A stretch of DNA of 23,961 bases from a virus, in the IMG/VR virus record IMGVR_UViG_3300037427_002637, positions 1 to 23,961 of that record. One strand, given 5' to 3'. A program made the position numbers and the translations under genes. The notes under the pieces are model-generated. The model searched no databases. It was not told the origin of the DNA and was given only the letters and a program-made list of their open reading frames with translations. Shown one piece after another: positions 1-7,950 of the stretch (its first letter is position 1; each line of letters opens with the position of its first letter).

Positions 1-776
1 CCAAGAGATTCAATGTTTGAGCTCAATGAGGGAACTGATACAAATATGGTTGGTGGTTTAAGGCGAGATGTAGTAGTGGGGGATAAATCATTAGCATAGA
101 CAATTGACGCATCTTCAACAAATGACTTTAGATACATTCTTTTTGATGCTTTTAACAATTCAATGAGTCTATATCCTGTTCTTACGAGCAAATCAGAAGT
201 CCAAATAGACGCTGCCATTTCAGATGTGCTAAACGAACCTTCATCGGTGTAATACACATTACCAAACAGAACAACTCCATTATCGCAACCAAAAGAGGAC
301 TTGGTTCCTGTACTGCTTGTTGATACAATAGAAGTAGTGAGAATACCTCCCGATTCAGATTCTTCTAAATCAAATGGATAGAATACTCCACCTGTACTGC
401 TCAAAGTGAGTCTAAAAATGAATGTTTCAGTTAAATCCAAATCGGAAATAACAACTGCTGAAACTCCTGCCCCTTCTATGCTAAGAGATGTTGCATCACC
501 AGTTGATTTGACTAAAATCTCCTTTGACCCATTATCAAGACTCGCTAATAGAGTCCCACTAACAGGTGTTGTATCATACTTTAATGAAAGAATAATAGTT
601 TGAGCAGCAGTTGAGTCAATTTTGTTATATCCTGCACCACTAACTTTCCAAAAGTCTTCATCAACTGCTCCTGCAACTGTTGAAGTCCATGTTCCTTGAT
701 TATGCCCTAAAGGAGAAGCGGGGTCTTCTCCATTCAAACGATGAGTCCATTTAATTGTATGTCCTGCTACTGTCAT
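1..776 (-). CDS. Partial beta-rich virion protein, probably tail-associated
   Basis: The frame is open from an ATG at 776 to the left edge, giving 258 codons without a stop, so the C-terminus is missing. The first four bases of the gene (ATGA, 773-776) hold the stop codon of the preceding gene, which indicates translational coupling. The visible protein starts MTVAGHTIKWTHRLNGED and is rich in Ser, Thr, Gly and Val. Alternating hydrophobic strands and a segment reading VLFGNVYYTDEGSF resemble a concanavalin/LamG-type beta-sandwich found in virion adhesins; this is a fold guess, not a recognised family. Its place after the connector and gp10-like genes suggests a tail or tail-decorating protein. 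Confidence is high that it is a gene and low for its function. Confidence 0.7.
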   Translation of the reverse strand, partial: MTVAGHTIKWTHRLNGEDPASPLGHNQGTWTSTVAGAVDEDFWKVSGAGYNKIDSTAAQTIILSLKYDTTPVSGTLLASLDNGSKEILVKSTGDATSLSIEGAGVSAVVISDLDLTETFIFRLTLSSTGGVFYPFDLEESESGGILTTSIVSTSSTGTKSSFGCDNGVVLFGNVYYTDEGSFSTSEMAASIWTSDLLVRTGYRLIELLKASKRMYLKSFVEDASIVYANDLSPTTTSRLKPPTIFVSVPSLSSNIESL

Positions 777-1540
777 TGTAGTCCTCTCCTAAGAAATGAT
801 TCCATAGTGGCTTGAATAACATGCGTCGCCCAAACATCTAAAAATGGTACTGCTTGAACTCTTGGTACTCTAATTCTTTGTTGATTAGAGGCTCCAAATC
901 TGTCAAAGTCTCTGCCAATCATTGATTCTCTCCACTTTGCTTGGTATGGAGTCCAATTAACGCTTGCAGCAACAGGAAAATTAGGTGCAGTTGGTTCAGA
1001 ACCCTTCTTAACTCCCTCAACAAGAGGTGCTAACAGTGCTTCTCTTGAACCCTGCAAAGGCTGTTGCATAGTTTTACCTACAAACCCAATAATTGAACCT
1101 TTGTCTTCATCAAAAGCATAATTTAGGTTCTTAGCCACTAATTTGTAAATAGAAAGGTTTGTTGAATCTCGTTTTAGTCTGTCTTTAATGAACATATTGC
1201 TGATAGGCTGTTTTCTTTTGTTATAGCCAGGACCTTGAGATAAAAGACCCTTTGTTTTAGTGATACCGATAGTCGTTGCGTCTGCAGTTGCTTCTGCAAA
1301 CTTCTTTTTCAGCCCTGATTCGCTGACATTCTTTAGTAGCGTTTTGAGTTGACGATAATCCCACTTTATTTGCATCATACCTTGATTTGGAGCAATAATT
1401 TTTTCCATCTCTTTTGCGAAGGCCGTTTCAACCATAGCAATATCTCTTGGAGATACATCTGGTATTCTGTTAACCATAGTCATGTATTTAGCAAGACTAA
1501 ACTTTTCACCTAAGACTTCACTCATTGACAATTGAGCCAT
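773..1540 (-). CDS. HK97 gp10-like tail-completion / head-tail joining protein
   Basis: 255 aa. The start ATG at 1540 shares its A with the end of the upstream connector-like gene, and the stop overlaps the next ATG as ATGA. The protein is mixed alpha/beta, with a basic helical segment around residues 60-100 (WDYRQLKTLLKNV, then KKKF) and a C-terminal block AVPFLDVWATHVIQATMESF followed by a basic end. HK97 gp10-type proteins join the finished head to the tail and commonly have a leading helical region and a conserved C-terminal helix after a 'PFL' motif. The gene position, immediately after a connector-like gene, fits. The protein is longer than the usual 120-170 aa for that family, so the assignment is tentative; another neck or minor tail protein is possible. 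Confidence 0.5.
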   Translation of the reverse strand: MAQLSMSEVLGEKFSLAKYMTMVNRIPDVSPRDIAMVETAFAKEMEKIIAPNQGMMQIKWDYRQLKTLLKNVSESGLKKKFAEATADATTIGITKTKGLLSQGPGYNKRKQPISNMFIKDRLKRDSTNLSIYKLVAKNLNYAFDEDKGSIIGFVGKTMQQPLQGSREALLAPLVEGVKKGSEPTAPNFPVAASVNWTPYQAKWRESMIGRDFDRFGASNQQRIRVPRVQAVPFLDVWATHVIQATMESFLRRGLQ

Positions 1541-2751
1541 TATGCAATCCCTCCGTGATGAGCCAAACGCTTAAGAGCAGTCATACCTCTTTGTCTGAAG
1601 GTATTGCTTCTTAGGTCTTTCCCATCACCGAAAACTGCTTGGTCTTCATAGATGAAACCTGCTGCAATATCAGCACACACTTCTCTTAGAATGTGAGCCA
1701 TTTCTCCTTCTTGTACTGCTACTCCGCTTGAGTGGTCAAATGATATTCCTGTGCATCCTGTTAGTCTATTGAATGTAAATGTTGATGCAATAGAACCAAC
1801 TCCATTACCAGCATTGGATATAACAATTGCTGTTGGGGCAACGGTATAGATTCCAGCAGAAGTAATAGAAGTGGATGAGATTATTCCTGTAGTGGATAGG
1901 GTTGCAGTAACTGCTGCATTACCAAATGAAGATGATGATGTGATAGTAGGGGTTGAAGCATACTTTGTAGTATCTGTAATTGAAATTGTTTGTAATTGAC
2001 CTGCAGTCTTTAGAACAGCAGTTAAAGTGCTATTACCAAAAGAGGTTGAATCAGCAACTGTAATAGGTGGGATAGATGGATAATATGTAGTGTCTGTAAT
2101 AACTATATTGCTAATAACTCCAGAAGTAACTGTAAATGTTCCACCTGCACTACTGCCGATATTAAATGTGCCAGTTCCGTCAGCTGAACCATCATCAGCA
2201 AGAGCTCCTGTATTTGTTCCACCTAAAGTTATGCTGTTTACTTGAAAGTGAACAATATAAGCACCAATAACTACACCATTTACCAAATAGTTTCCTGCTT
2301 GACAAGTAGTATTTGTTCCTGAAATAGTATAAGCAGATGTAAGAGCACTAATACCGTATGTTCCTGCAAACCCACTGCCTGTGCCTCCAGTTGCAGTTAG
2401 TGTGCCTGCTGAATAGCCATCTCCAGCATTTGCTATGGATAAAGCACTAATTCCTCCATCCTTACCAGTCCATGTAAATGAATCACCATCTATATTGCCG
2501 TTTGCTGCCGTACTGAAGGCGTCTGCGTTAGTTAGTGGTGTAGTCGTAGCCCCAACGGAAGTGCTGCCGTTAGAAGTGGTTTCTGAAGTGCTTTTTGAAG
2601 GTTCACTTCTGCCCCTATCAAAAAACTCTTGGTCTATTTCAATTGTAGCCCTTCTAATTGCTCCTGTTAATCTACTGTTTGCAGCCAATCGCTCTTGAGA
2701 ACTAAGTCCCATGCGGTCAGCAACATCAGCAGTAGAGCAATAGTAAGTCAT
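1540..2751 (-). CDS. Head-tail connector-like protein with large beta-repeat insertion
   Basis: 403 aa. Residues 1-50 (YYCSTADVADRMGL, then RLTGAIRRATIEIDQEFF) and about 335-403 (EMAHILREVCADIAAGFIYE to the end) together look like a gp6-type connector/adaptor of roughly 110 aa. Between them lie about 280 residues rich in Ser, Thr, Gly and Ala, with at least three imperfect repeats of about 40-45 residues. The repeats carry 'SITDTTxYxSxPxIT' followed by 'SFGN' and 'TAxL', a pattern familiar from phage virion beta-repeats. Connectors sit below the portal and seal the DNA exit; the insert would be surface-exposed at the neck. The start ATG at 2751 overlaps the upstream stop as TAATG. The reading frame is continuous across both junctions, so this is not a frameshift. 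The connector assignment rests on pattern and position only. Confidence 0.55.
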   Translation of the reverse strand: MTYYCSTADVADRMGLSSQERLAANSRLTGAIRRATIEIDQEFFDRGRSEPSKSTSETTSNGSTSVGATTTPLTNADAFSTAANGNIDGDSFTWTGKDGGISALSIANAGDGYSAGTLTATGGTGSGFAGTYGISALTSAYTISGTNTTCQAGNYLVNGVVIGAYIVHFQVNSITLGGTNTGALADDGSADGTGTFNIGSSAGGTFTVTSGVISNIVITDTTYYPSIPPITVADSTSFGNSTLTAVLKTAGQLQTISITDTTKYASTPTITSSSSFGNAAVTATLSTTGIISSTSITSAGIYTVAPTAIVISNAGNGVGSIASTFTFNRLTGCTGISFDHSSGVAVQEGEMAHILREVCADIAAGFIYEDQAVFGDGKDLRSNTFRQRGMTALKRLAHHGGIA

Positions 2752-2915
2752 TAAATCATTCCACCTAAGTCAATTCCGAGTGATGCAAGCATAGCAAAGA
2801 AGGCATATTTCAAATACTTAGCCATTACAGACAATTCAAAAACTGCTTGTTCAAGCAAGCGAACCCTTTCATCAAGGGATTCAACCTTGTCTTCAAGATT
2901 TGACATTGAAATCAT
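2751..2915 (-). CDS. Small coiled-coil plus hydrophobic segment protein (XhlA-like layout)
   Basis: 51-54 aa. An acidic heptad region (SNLEDKVESLDERVRLLEQA) is followed by a hydrophobic stretch (KYLKYAFFAMLASLGIDLGG). This is the layout of XhlA-type phage membrane-associated proteins and of some holin partners, but the protein is too short for a firm call. Two starts are possible. ATG 2915 overlaps the upstream stop as ATGA, the coupling used elsewhere in this operon. ATG 2906 has GAGG about ten bases upstream. The stop TAA overlaps the next ATG as TAATG. It may act in lysis or anchor something at the membrane; both are inference. Confidence 0.75.
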   Translation of the reverse strand: MISMSNLEDKVESLDERVRLLEQAVFELSVMAKYLKYAFFAMLASLGIDLGGMI

Positions 2916-3097
2916 TCCTCTTCAAGCATTTCTTTTGCATCGTCTGCTATATCAGTAACTTCTTCAATAATGTCTTGTATTTCGTCAAGAGTAATTTTTC
3001 CGTCAGCCATAACTCTCTTGTAAAGAGCAAGACCTTTTTCTCCGACAAAAGCCAAAACTAATCCATAAAGCACTATTGTATCAATATCCATATTCAT
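2912..3097 (-). CDS. Small membrane-anchored acidic protein
   Basis: 61 aa starting MNMDIDTIVLYGLVLAFVG. The N-terminal third is a hydrophobic helix that could span the membrane. Then follow a basic turn (LYKRVMADGK) and a strongly acidic C-terminal helix ending EEVTDIADDAKEMLEEE. The 'ADGKITLDEI' stretch resembles a pattern seen in small phage proteins near neck or lysis genes, but I cannot name a family. It starts within ATGA shared with the upstream stop and ends within the ATGA of the next gene. Together with the neighbour at 2751-2915 it forms a pair of tiny proteins with hydrophobic segments inside a virion operon, which suggests a lysis or entry pair by position. Confidence 0.75.
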   Translation of the reverse strand: MNMDIDTIVLYGLVLAFVGEKGLALYKRVMADGKITLDEIQDIIEEVTDIADDAKEMLEEE

Positions 3098-3309
3098 TCC
3101 TCGTATGTTATTTGAACAACCTTTGTATTAGGGATAACTAAGAAGTGTCGTTCACCCTTCTTCTTAGAAACCAACAGCCCATGAGGTGTATGCTTGATAT
3201 ACACATTTGTAAAGCATCGTTCAGGAGGCAAATAAACTACTTTACCTCTCCTAACCTCTTCAGACATATTTGAATCAAGAGGTGTGTCTCCTTTAACCGT
3301 ATCGCTCAT
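3094..3309 (-). CDS. Small basic hypothetical virion-operon protein
   Basis: 71 aa, beginning MSDTVKGDTPLDSNMSEEV. The C-terminal two thirds is strand-rich with basic and aromatic residues (GKVVYLPPERCFTNVYIKH, then LLVSKKKGERHFLVI), suggesting a small beta-barrel-like fold. No family was recognised. The ATG directly follows the TAA of the 33-aa gene upstream, and the stop overlaps the next ATG as ATGA, so it is part of the continuous operon. A role in the neck or on the virion surface is only a guess from position. Confidence 0.7.
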   Translation of the reverse strand: MSDTVKGDTPLDSNMSEEVRRGKVVYLPPERCFTNVYIKHTPHGLLVSKKKGERHFLVIPNTKVVQITYEE

Positions 3310-3411
3310 TTAATCACCTACAATTAAGTCTTTTCCCTGTTTTTCTTCTTCTTTATCAAGTTTTTTTGATTGGTCGTCAAACCATTCGTCTAATAATTTA
3401 CATCTCGTCAT
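3310..3411 (-). CDS. 33-aa highly charged microprotein
   Basis: ATG at 3411 lies in an ATGA overlap with the stop of the Gly-rich gene, and TAA at 3310-3312 is directly followed by the ATG of the next gene, so the tiny frame tiles the gap exactly. The product starts MTRCKLLDEWFDDQSKKLDK and continues with EEEKQGKDLIVGD: an amphipathic, charge-alternating helix. The precise tiling with coupling at both ends is the main evidence that it is real. Its function is unknown; a small helix-forming assembly factor is possible. Confidence 0.65.
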   Translation of the reverse strand: MTRCKLLDEWFDDQSKKLDKEEEKQGKDLIVGD

Positions 3412-4160
3412 TGTGTCACCCATGTTTTTGTTGTTGAAATTGTTGTCCCTGCACTATTTGTTGCTTCAAAGTTTGCGTTGATTGTTTCGCCAGGTGCTAT
3501 TGCTCCTGTGAGACCAGCTGCTATCCAAAGCCAAAATAGGGGAGTATTAAATGCGCCTGTATTTGTATTCATAAGAGTTATCAGATTTATGTCAACAGAA
3601 GGAGAAGCAACAAGTCCTCCTCCTCCAGGAACACCAGGGAGTAAAGGGTCGTCAATAAGACCACCACCACCAGGAGCACCAGGCACGATGAGTCCGCCTC
3701 CTTCGTCTTCTCCGTCGCCTAAATCGTCATCACCGCCACCAAAACCACCACCTATTACAACAAGTGGTGCATCTGCCCCTAAAGCATAATTACCATTTCC
3801 TGACCAGGCAATGTGGTCGTATTCTCCTAAGTTTAGATTGGGGTTTGCAGTTGATAGTGTAGCAATTTTATGCTTAGAAGGGGAAACTGATTTTGTAAAG
3901 TGCAAAGCAAATGAAGTTAATGTTGTTCCTGAAGCCATTGTAAAAACTTGTCCTGTCGCAACAACGATTTCATTTTGAGTAGGAATAAAGGGGTTTGATG
4001 ATGGAGGAGTAAGAGCCACACCTGTATAAGCAGAGAGTTTTGCGCTCAAAGTGCCTAAAGCATCCGATGAAGTTAAATCCCACGCAGAGTCAAAGGCAAA
4101 GGAAACAGGTGCAGCTGCAGTACTTTGAGCCTGAAGAATACCTATTGATGTTGGAAGCAC
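3408..4160 (-). CDS. Gly-rich virion protein with collagen-like linkers
   Basis: 250 aa if initiated at GTG 4160. That GTG directly follows the TAA of the fibre gene and has GGAGG about seven bases upstream, which decides the start. Residues 1-130 are Ser/Thr-rich and strand-forming. About residues 135-185 are extremely Gly/Pro/Asp-rich (VVIGGGFGGGDDDLGDGED, then PGAPGGGGL and PGVPGGGGL). The C-terminal 60 residues are again beta-like (FWLWIAAGLTGAIAPGETIN). The layout of two compact ends and a flexible Gly-rich middle suits a surface fibre or spike. It probably works with the larger fibre-like protein encoded just upstream. No enzymatic motif is seen. Confidence 0.7.
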   Translation of the reverse strand: MLPTSIGILQAQSTAAAPVSFAFDSAWDLTSSDALGTLSAKLSAYTGVALTPPSSNPFIPTQNEIVVATGQVFTMASGTTLTSFALHFTKSVSPSKHKIATLSTANPNLNLGEYDHIAWSGNGNYALGADAPLVVIGGGFGGGDDDLGDGEDEGGGLIVPGAPGGGGLIDDPLLPGVPGGGGLVASPSVDINLITLMNTNTGAFNTPLFWLWIAAGLTGAIAPGETINANFEATNSAGTTISTTKTWVTQ

Positions 4161-6080
4161 TTAGATTCCTCCCATCACATACCAAGCCGAAGGAGCTCCT
4201 ACATCACCTATACAAACAATTGTTGTTCCGTTGTTAATTGTAGTAGCAAGAGCAGTGCCGTTTGCTACGCCATTTAATGTGTCATTTGGGTCGGTTAGGC
4301 GGATTACTATGTCATGCCCCAATGTGTTAATGACAACATATTGAACCCCTGCAGGTGCGCCAGGAGGTAAAGTAAAGAAAATTGGTCCTGTATTTGTCAT
4401 ACCATAAACTCTTCCTGATTCAGTAATTGCTGGTGCAGGGTCAGTAGCAATAACTTCAACTGGCGCACGAAAATGTATTTGTCCTGTGCAATCAAGAGTA
4501 GCCTCTCCTTCTACTGCACTTAGAGCAAGAGCATCTGTATACTGAGTGGGGATAGTGGGTTTGTTTAATATCTGATTATCACCTGAGCTGGAGTTCCAAT
4601 CGGACTGAACATTGACTTCTGCACCTGTAGCAATCCCTGATAATTTTGTTTTTTCTGCATCTGTAAATGCGTTAGTATCTGCTTCGGCTTCATAGGCAAC
4701 CTTAATTTCTGCGCCCGTTTGGTCTGCCGTTGCCGATGCCTCAATGTTGGATAATTTAACATGTTCAACCGAAGTCATTATTCCGTTTGCGCTTGGCGAT
4801 ACTGTAGTTATGCTAATAGCAGGTGTTGTTCCTCCAGATGAAACGATAGGAGCTGTTCCTGTGACAGCAGTGACTCCACCTCCACCACCACCAGAAATAC
4901 CTGTAAGTCCAGAACCATCACCTACAAATGCTGTTGCTGTAAGTGTCCCTGTTCCCTTGACATATGTGAGAGTGGGGTCATTTAGATTTAGTGCATCTCC
5001 ATCAACAAAAGCAACAGCAGTGTCAGCATAGACTGTTTGGTTTGTTCCACCTTGAATTAGTGTTGGTCTCATACCTGATTTAGCAGAGCGATATATTCCA
5101 TCTGCAATTGTAAAGAACTCCCATGAACCTCTTATGTCAGGTCTTGAAACGATATTAAGTTCTGCTATACCTCTTGAGCAAGACATATTAACTCCAGCAT
5201 CAACAATTAACTTCTTAATATAGTGTTGTCCTGGGGGAATAAAGATTTTGTTTACTGTGTTTTGGCTCTTAGCAACTCGGATATTTTCAAGTTTGTTGGG
5301 TGTTTGACTCCCAGACATAATGTTTGAGCCTGATAAGGGCAATTCCCAACCAGCAGTATCAGCATAAAATATCCATTGAGCCTTTCCTCCATCAAAAGGT
5401 TGTTTGTTTGTTGTTAAAGACCTTACTCTGAATACCTTATTTGCTTCAGCTCTTGCAGAAGAAGCATAAGCGGTTCGGCTCACTTGTCTAAAACTTGCTG
5501 TGCTTGTTAAAATTAAAGCGTAAAAGTCCACCTCATGATAAAAGGGGTTTTCTCCGTCTTGAGGAGCATGAGGAGTTGACCAGCCGACAGTCTTTACTGT
5601 TGGATAATAACCATTAGGCCAAACAATATCAACAGAACCACTCATCCAATACTCTAATTTGCTAATGCTGTTTGTATGAGTAGTCACATTTGTAGCAGTA
5701 GCATCACTTGATGTTTCTCCTGGTGTTGAATTGTAATATGATTGGTGTTCTCCTACAAAAATTGGATTAGTGGTTGTCATATTAAAGGTGATAATGCAAT
5801 TGGTTGAAAGAGTTTTGCTCACTCCTATTTCTCCACCATGAGTAAATACTCCTGTAATAGTATGATTTGTCATAGCAGTTGCGCCAAATACAAGGCACAT
5901 ATCAGTAGCAGAATGTGTAATGTTTGTAATAGAAGGAATATCCCACCAACAATCCGTATCAGTACCAGTAGTAAAAATTACATTATCAGAAGCAACTGGA
6001 GCAACTCCTCCAACCCAATTACTACCTTGACTCGCTAATAAGTTTGGCGTTGCCCCGCCACTCCATGTTATATCTGCCAT
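4161..6080 (-). CDS. Large fibre-like virion protein
   Basis: 639 aa. The N-terminal 350 residues are beta-rich, beginning ADITWSGGATPNLLASQGSN. A GDGSGLTGI motif followed by a Gly6 linker (about residue 390) leads into repeats typical of marine phage tail fibres: VKLSNIEASATADQTGAEIK, AFTDAEKTKLSGIATGAEVN, and SDWN...NQILNKPTIP. The last 110 residues form another strand-rich domain (GPIFFTLPPGAPAGVQYVV) ending WYVMGGI. Such repeats form shafts in trimeric fibres that bind host surfaces. Unusually, the gene lies between a connector gene and the connector-like/gp10-like genes instead of after the tail genes, so it may be a head or neck fibre. The ATG at 6080 lies two bases after the upstream TAG. 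Confidence 0.8.
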   Translation of the reverse strand: MADITWSGGATPNLLASQGSNWVGGVAPVASDNVIFTTGTDTDCWWDIPSITNITHSATDMCLVFGATAMTNHTITGVFTHGGEIGVSKTLSTNCIITFNMTTTNPIFVGEHQSYYNSTPGETSSDATATNVTTHTNSISKLEYWMSGSVDIVWPNGYYPTVKTVGWSTPHAPQDGENPFYHEVDFYALILTSTASFRQVSRTAYASSARAEANKVFRVRSLTTNKQPFDGGKAQWIFYADTAGWELPLSGSNIMSGSQTPNKLENIRVAKSQNTVNKIFIPPGQHYIKKLIVDAGVNMSCSRGIAELNIVSRPDIRGSWEFFTIADGIYRSAKSGMRPTLIQGGTNQTVYADTAVAFVDGDALNLNDPTLTYVKGTGTLTATAFVGDGSGLTGISGGGGGGVTAVTGTAPIVSSGGTTPAISITTVSPSANGIMTSVEHVKLSNIEASATADQTGAEIKVAYEAEADTNAFTDAEKTKLSGIATGAEVNVQSDWNSSSGDNQILNKPTIPTQYTDALALSAVEGEATLDCTGQIHFRAPVEVIATDPAPAITESGRVYGMTNTGPIFFTLPPGAPAGVQYVVINTLGHDIVIRLTDPNDTLNGVANGTALATTINNGTTIVCIGDVGAPSAWYVMGGI

Positions 6081-6082
6081 AT

Positions 6083-6478
6083 CTAAACTATCCTACTACT
6101 CGTACTGTTCACTGCAAACGCTTTACTTCCCTGTTCGGATATTAGATTAAGAGCGTCTTCAGCTCTTTTTCTAAACATTGTTAATTGATATTCAAATCGT
6201 CGGTCTTGATACCTCGCATCATCTTCTGAATGAGAAGCAGCGGTGCCTGGTAATGTGTCAATCAATATACCTAAGCAATCAGTTGCTACGAGCATTTTGA
6301 TAGCATCTTCTTTAAGAGTTGCCGAAACTTCGTTAGTGTTATCAGGCAGATAGTCAGCATCACGAGCCACCTTATTAACAAAGTTAGTTCTGATTGAAAT
6401 GTATTCAGTTATAGTGGCTGTTAGAAGACCTTTTGGTCTGCCTAACAAATCCCGTATGTTATCATTCGTTACTGTCAT
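6083..6478 (-). CDS. Head-tail connector (gp6-like adaptor)
   Basis: 131 aa from ATG 6478 (MTVTNDNIRDLLGRPKGLLT). This start overlaps the end of the upstream gene by 17 bases and is preferred over an in-frame upstream codon that would lengthen the overlap. The protein is mainly helical, with the usual adaptor pattern of a short first helix, a helix containing ITEYISIRTNFVNKVA, a long central helix (LKEDAIKMLVATDCLGIL) and a C-terminal helix. Adaptors of this type dock below the portal and extend the DNA channel. Position after the capsid gene fits. The second connector-like gene at 1540-2751 may be a further neck ring or a paralogue. Confidence 0.6.
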   Translation of the reverse strand: MTVTNDNIRDLLGRPKGLLTATITEYISIRTNFVNKVARDADYLPDNTNEVSATLKEDAIKMLVATDCLGILIDTLPGTAASHSEDDARYQDRRFEYQLTMFRKRAEDALNLISEQGSKAFAVNSTSSRIV

Positions 6479-6848
6479 CAGATTCACCCGTAAAAGAATC
6501 AATGATGACAGCATTACTAAAAGGTGTCGCTGTTCTTTTCAGAATAACGAGCCTACGAGTATTAAGAATCATTTCACTTGCTTTGGTATCGGGCAAAGCA
6601 TAAATCAATTTTTTGCTATCAATGCCGACTTCAACCAATGGTTTGTATGTTGCGCCTGCGAGGCGAACCATCCAATAAGAAGGGCTTCGGTGAGTATCTA
6701 AAATGTGTTTAAGACGAGCAGCAGAAGCATCAGCAGGAATAAACATTCCCTTTGCTTCTAATTGTTTAACAAGAGCAGCCTTAGAGGAACCTTTCTTTTT
6801 TGCAGGGGCTTTGACCTTTGCAGGAGCCTTATTCTTCTTTGTCGCCAT
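6462..6848 (-). CDS. Basic HeH/SAP-like protein of the capsid operon
   Basis: 128 aa. The N-terminus is a Lys/Ala/Pro tail (MATKKNKAPAKVKAPAKKKG). About residues 22-50 form a helix-extended loop-helix (AALVKQLEAKGMFIPADASA, then LKHIL) like HeH/LEM/SAP domains, which often occur next to capsid genes and bind DNA. The remaining 75 residues look strand-rich (YWMVRLAGATYKPLVEVGID). The gene overlaps the preceding one by 20 bases and the next by 17. It may contact packaged DNA at the capsid or neck. The HeH call is based on pattern only; the gene itself is secure. Confidence 0.65.
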   Translation of the reverse strand: MATKKNKAPAKVKAPAKKKGSSKAALVKQLEAKGMFIPADASAARLKHILDTHRSPSYWMVRLAGATYKPLVEVGIDSKKLIYALPDTKASEMILNTRRLVILKRTATPFSNAVIIDSFTGESDDSNE

Positions 6849-7002
6849 CCTTTTTCACCTTCTTATTTGCTTTTTTTGGTTTAAGCACAGCCATAACAGA
6901 TTTTTCAGTCCATTCTGATTTAGGCAAAGCAGCCACTTTAGACCAAAGAGAGTCGGATAAATCCGAATCAATGCTTAGACAAAATGTGCGTAATGCAGAC
7001 AT
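6829..7002 (-). CDS. 57-aa helical protein with Lys-rich tail
   Basis: The first in-frame ATG is at 7002 (MSALRTFCLSIDSDLSDSLW); a TTG at 7020 would add six residues but is less likely. The first 45 residues are helical with several Trp and Leu, and the end is a charged tail (KPKKANKKVKKDGDKEE). It lies directly after the capsid gene and overlaps the next, also Lys-rich, gene by 20 bases. No family was recognised. The shared basic tails of this protein and its neighbour suggest contact with packaged DNA or the inner shell, which is inference. Confidence 0.65.
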   Translation of the reverse strand: MSALRTFCLSIDSDLSDSLWSKVAALPKSEWTEKSVMAVLKPKKANKKVKKDGDKEE

Positions 7003-7030
7003 TTTAGTAAAGGCGGTCAAAAAACCACCT

Positions 7031-7936
7031 TCATTGAACGCCAGTTAGTTTAACAATTCGCTTAGTGGTTCCTGCACTTGCACCGTCTTGGTGTTCGTGA
7101 ACAACCATGTTCATGTAGCCAGTTAGCATCCAATCATAACCTACACCAGGCATACGAGTCAATTCAGTTTCCATGAATCCAGGACCGTTGTATTGGAAGA
7201 ACTCTGCGGTTTGAGCACCAGGCACCATAACGAGAGCGTCACTTCCGATTGCGCCAGCTGCACCATCGTCACGAGTATACTTGAAATCCATTCCCAAAAC
7301 ACCCCTTAGGTGGTCTTGTAGGGATTGAATGACATTTCCGAACAGTTGAGTGTTCAAAAGAGTACTTCGCTTTGAAGCAGGAAGGACAACAGACAAAGTT
7401 TCATTACCAGAAACACGAGCCAAATCAAAGATTTTATCAGCAGCACTTAGAAGGTCTTGTTCTTCATCAGCAGATGCGTGTCCGAAGACCTGTGTTGCAG
7501 CAACGGAGTCGCCAGCACCAGCATGAAGTCCAGAAAGAATTAGGTTGTCAATGGTGTCAGCAAGTGCTTGGGTGATTCCCAGTTGTTGCCTATCCATGTT
7601 CTCCCATGATTCGCCACGCAGAAGTGTGGTGTCAAGGAATGTGACACGACCCATACCCTTCTTGAGTTGAACCGAGTAGTTTGCAGTACCGATGCTTGTT
7701 GGTTCAACAGTTGCTGAATCATCAATCGGATATGAAAAGTTTCCTTCAATACCACTATACCAGGTGTATTCCAACCAAGGGACAGTACGAGTTCCAACAA
7801 GGTCTGTTCCGATGGATAGAACCTTGCTTTGGAGTTGAATAAAGTCACGCAATACTTGTTCTCTGACTGCATTTCCAGGACCAAATGGCCCTTTTTCGCT
7901 TCTTGCTACAATTGTTTCAATGTTTTCGTTTACCAT
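7031..7936 (-). CDS. Major capsid protein, HK97 fold
   Basis: 301 aa from ATG 7936 (MVNENIETIVARSEKGPFG), chosen because a GGGGG run lies about eight bases upstream; an in-frame GTG at 7957 overlaps the previous stop and is less likely. The sequence shows the expected order for an HK97-type shell protein: an N-terminal arm, an E-loop-like strand pair (ANYSVQLKKGMGRVTFLDT), a helical spine (LADTIDNLILSGLHAGAG), a P-domain with TLSVVLPASKRSTLL, and a C-terminal A-domain ending in VVHEHQDGASAG and TTKRIVKLTG. Length and place after protease and decoration genes support the call. It would form the icosahedral shell. Confidence 0.85.
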   Translation of the reverse strand: MVNENIETIVARSEKGPFGPGNAVREQVLRDFIQLQSKVLSIGTDLVGTRTVPWLEYTWYSGIEGNFSYPIDDSATVEPTSIGTANYSVQLKKGMGRVTFLDTTLLRGESWENMDRQQLGITQALADTIDNLILSGLHAGAGDSVAATQVFGHASADEEQDLLSAADKIFDLARVSGNETLSVVLPASKRSTLLNTQLFGNVIQSLQDHLRGVLGMDFKYTRDDGAAGAIGSDALVMVPGAQTAEFFQYNGPGFMETELTRMPGVGYDWMLTGYMNMVVHEHQDGASAGTTKRIVKLTGVQ

Positions 7937-7950
7937 TTTAATTCCCCCAA

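Noticed and set aside
3478-3789. Plus-strand Pro-rich frame opposite the Gly-rich gene
   Set aside because: The Pro repeats are the reverse complement of Gly codons in the real minus-strand gene, which is coupled to its neighbours.
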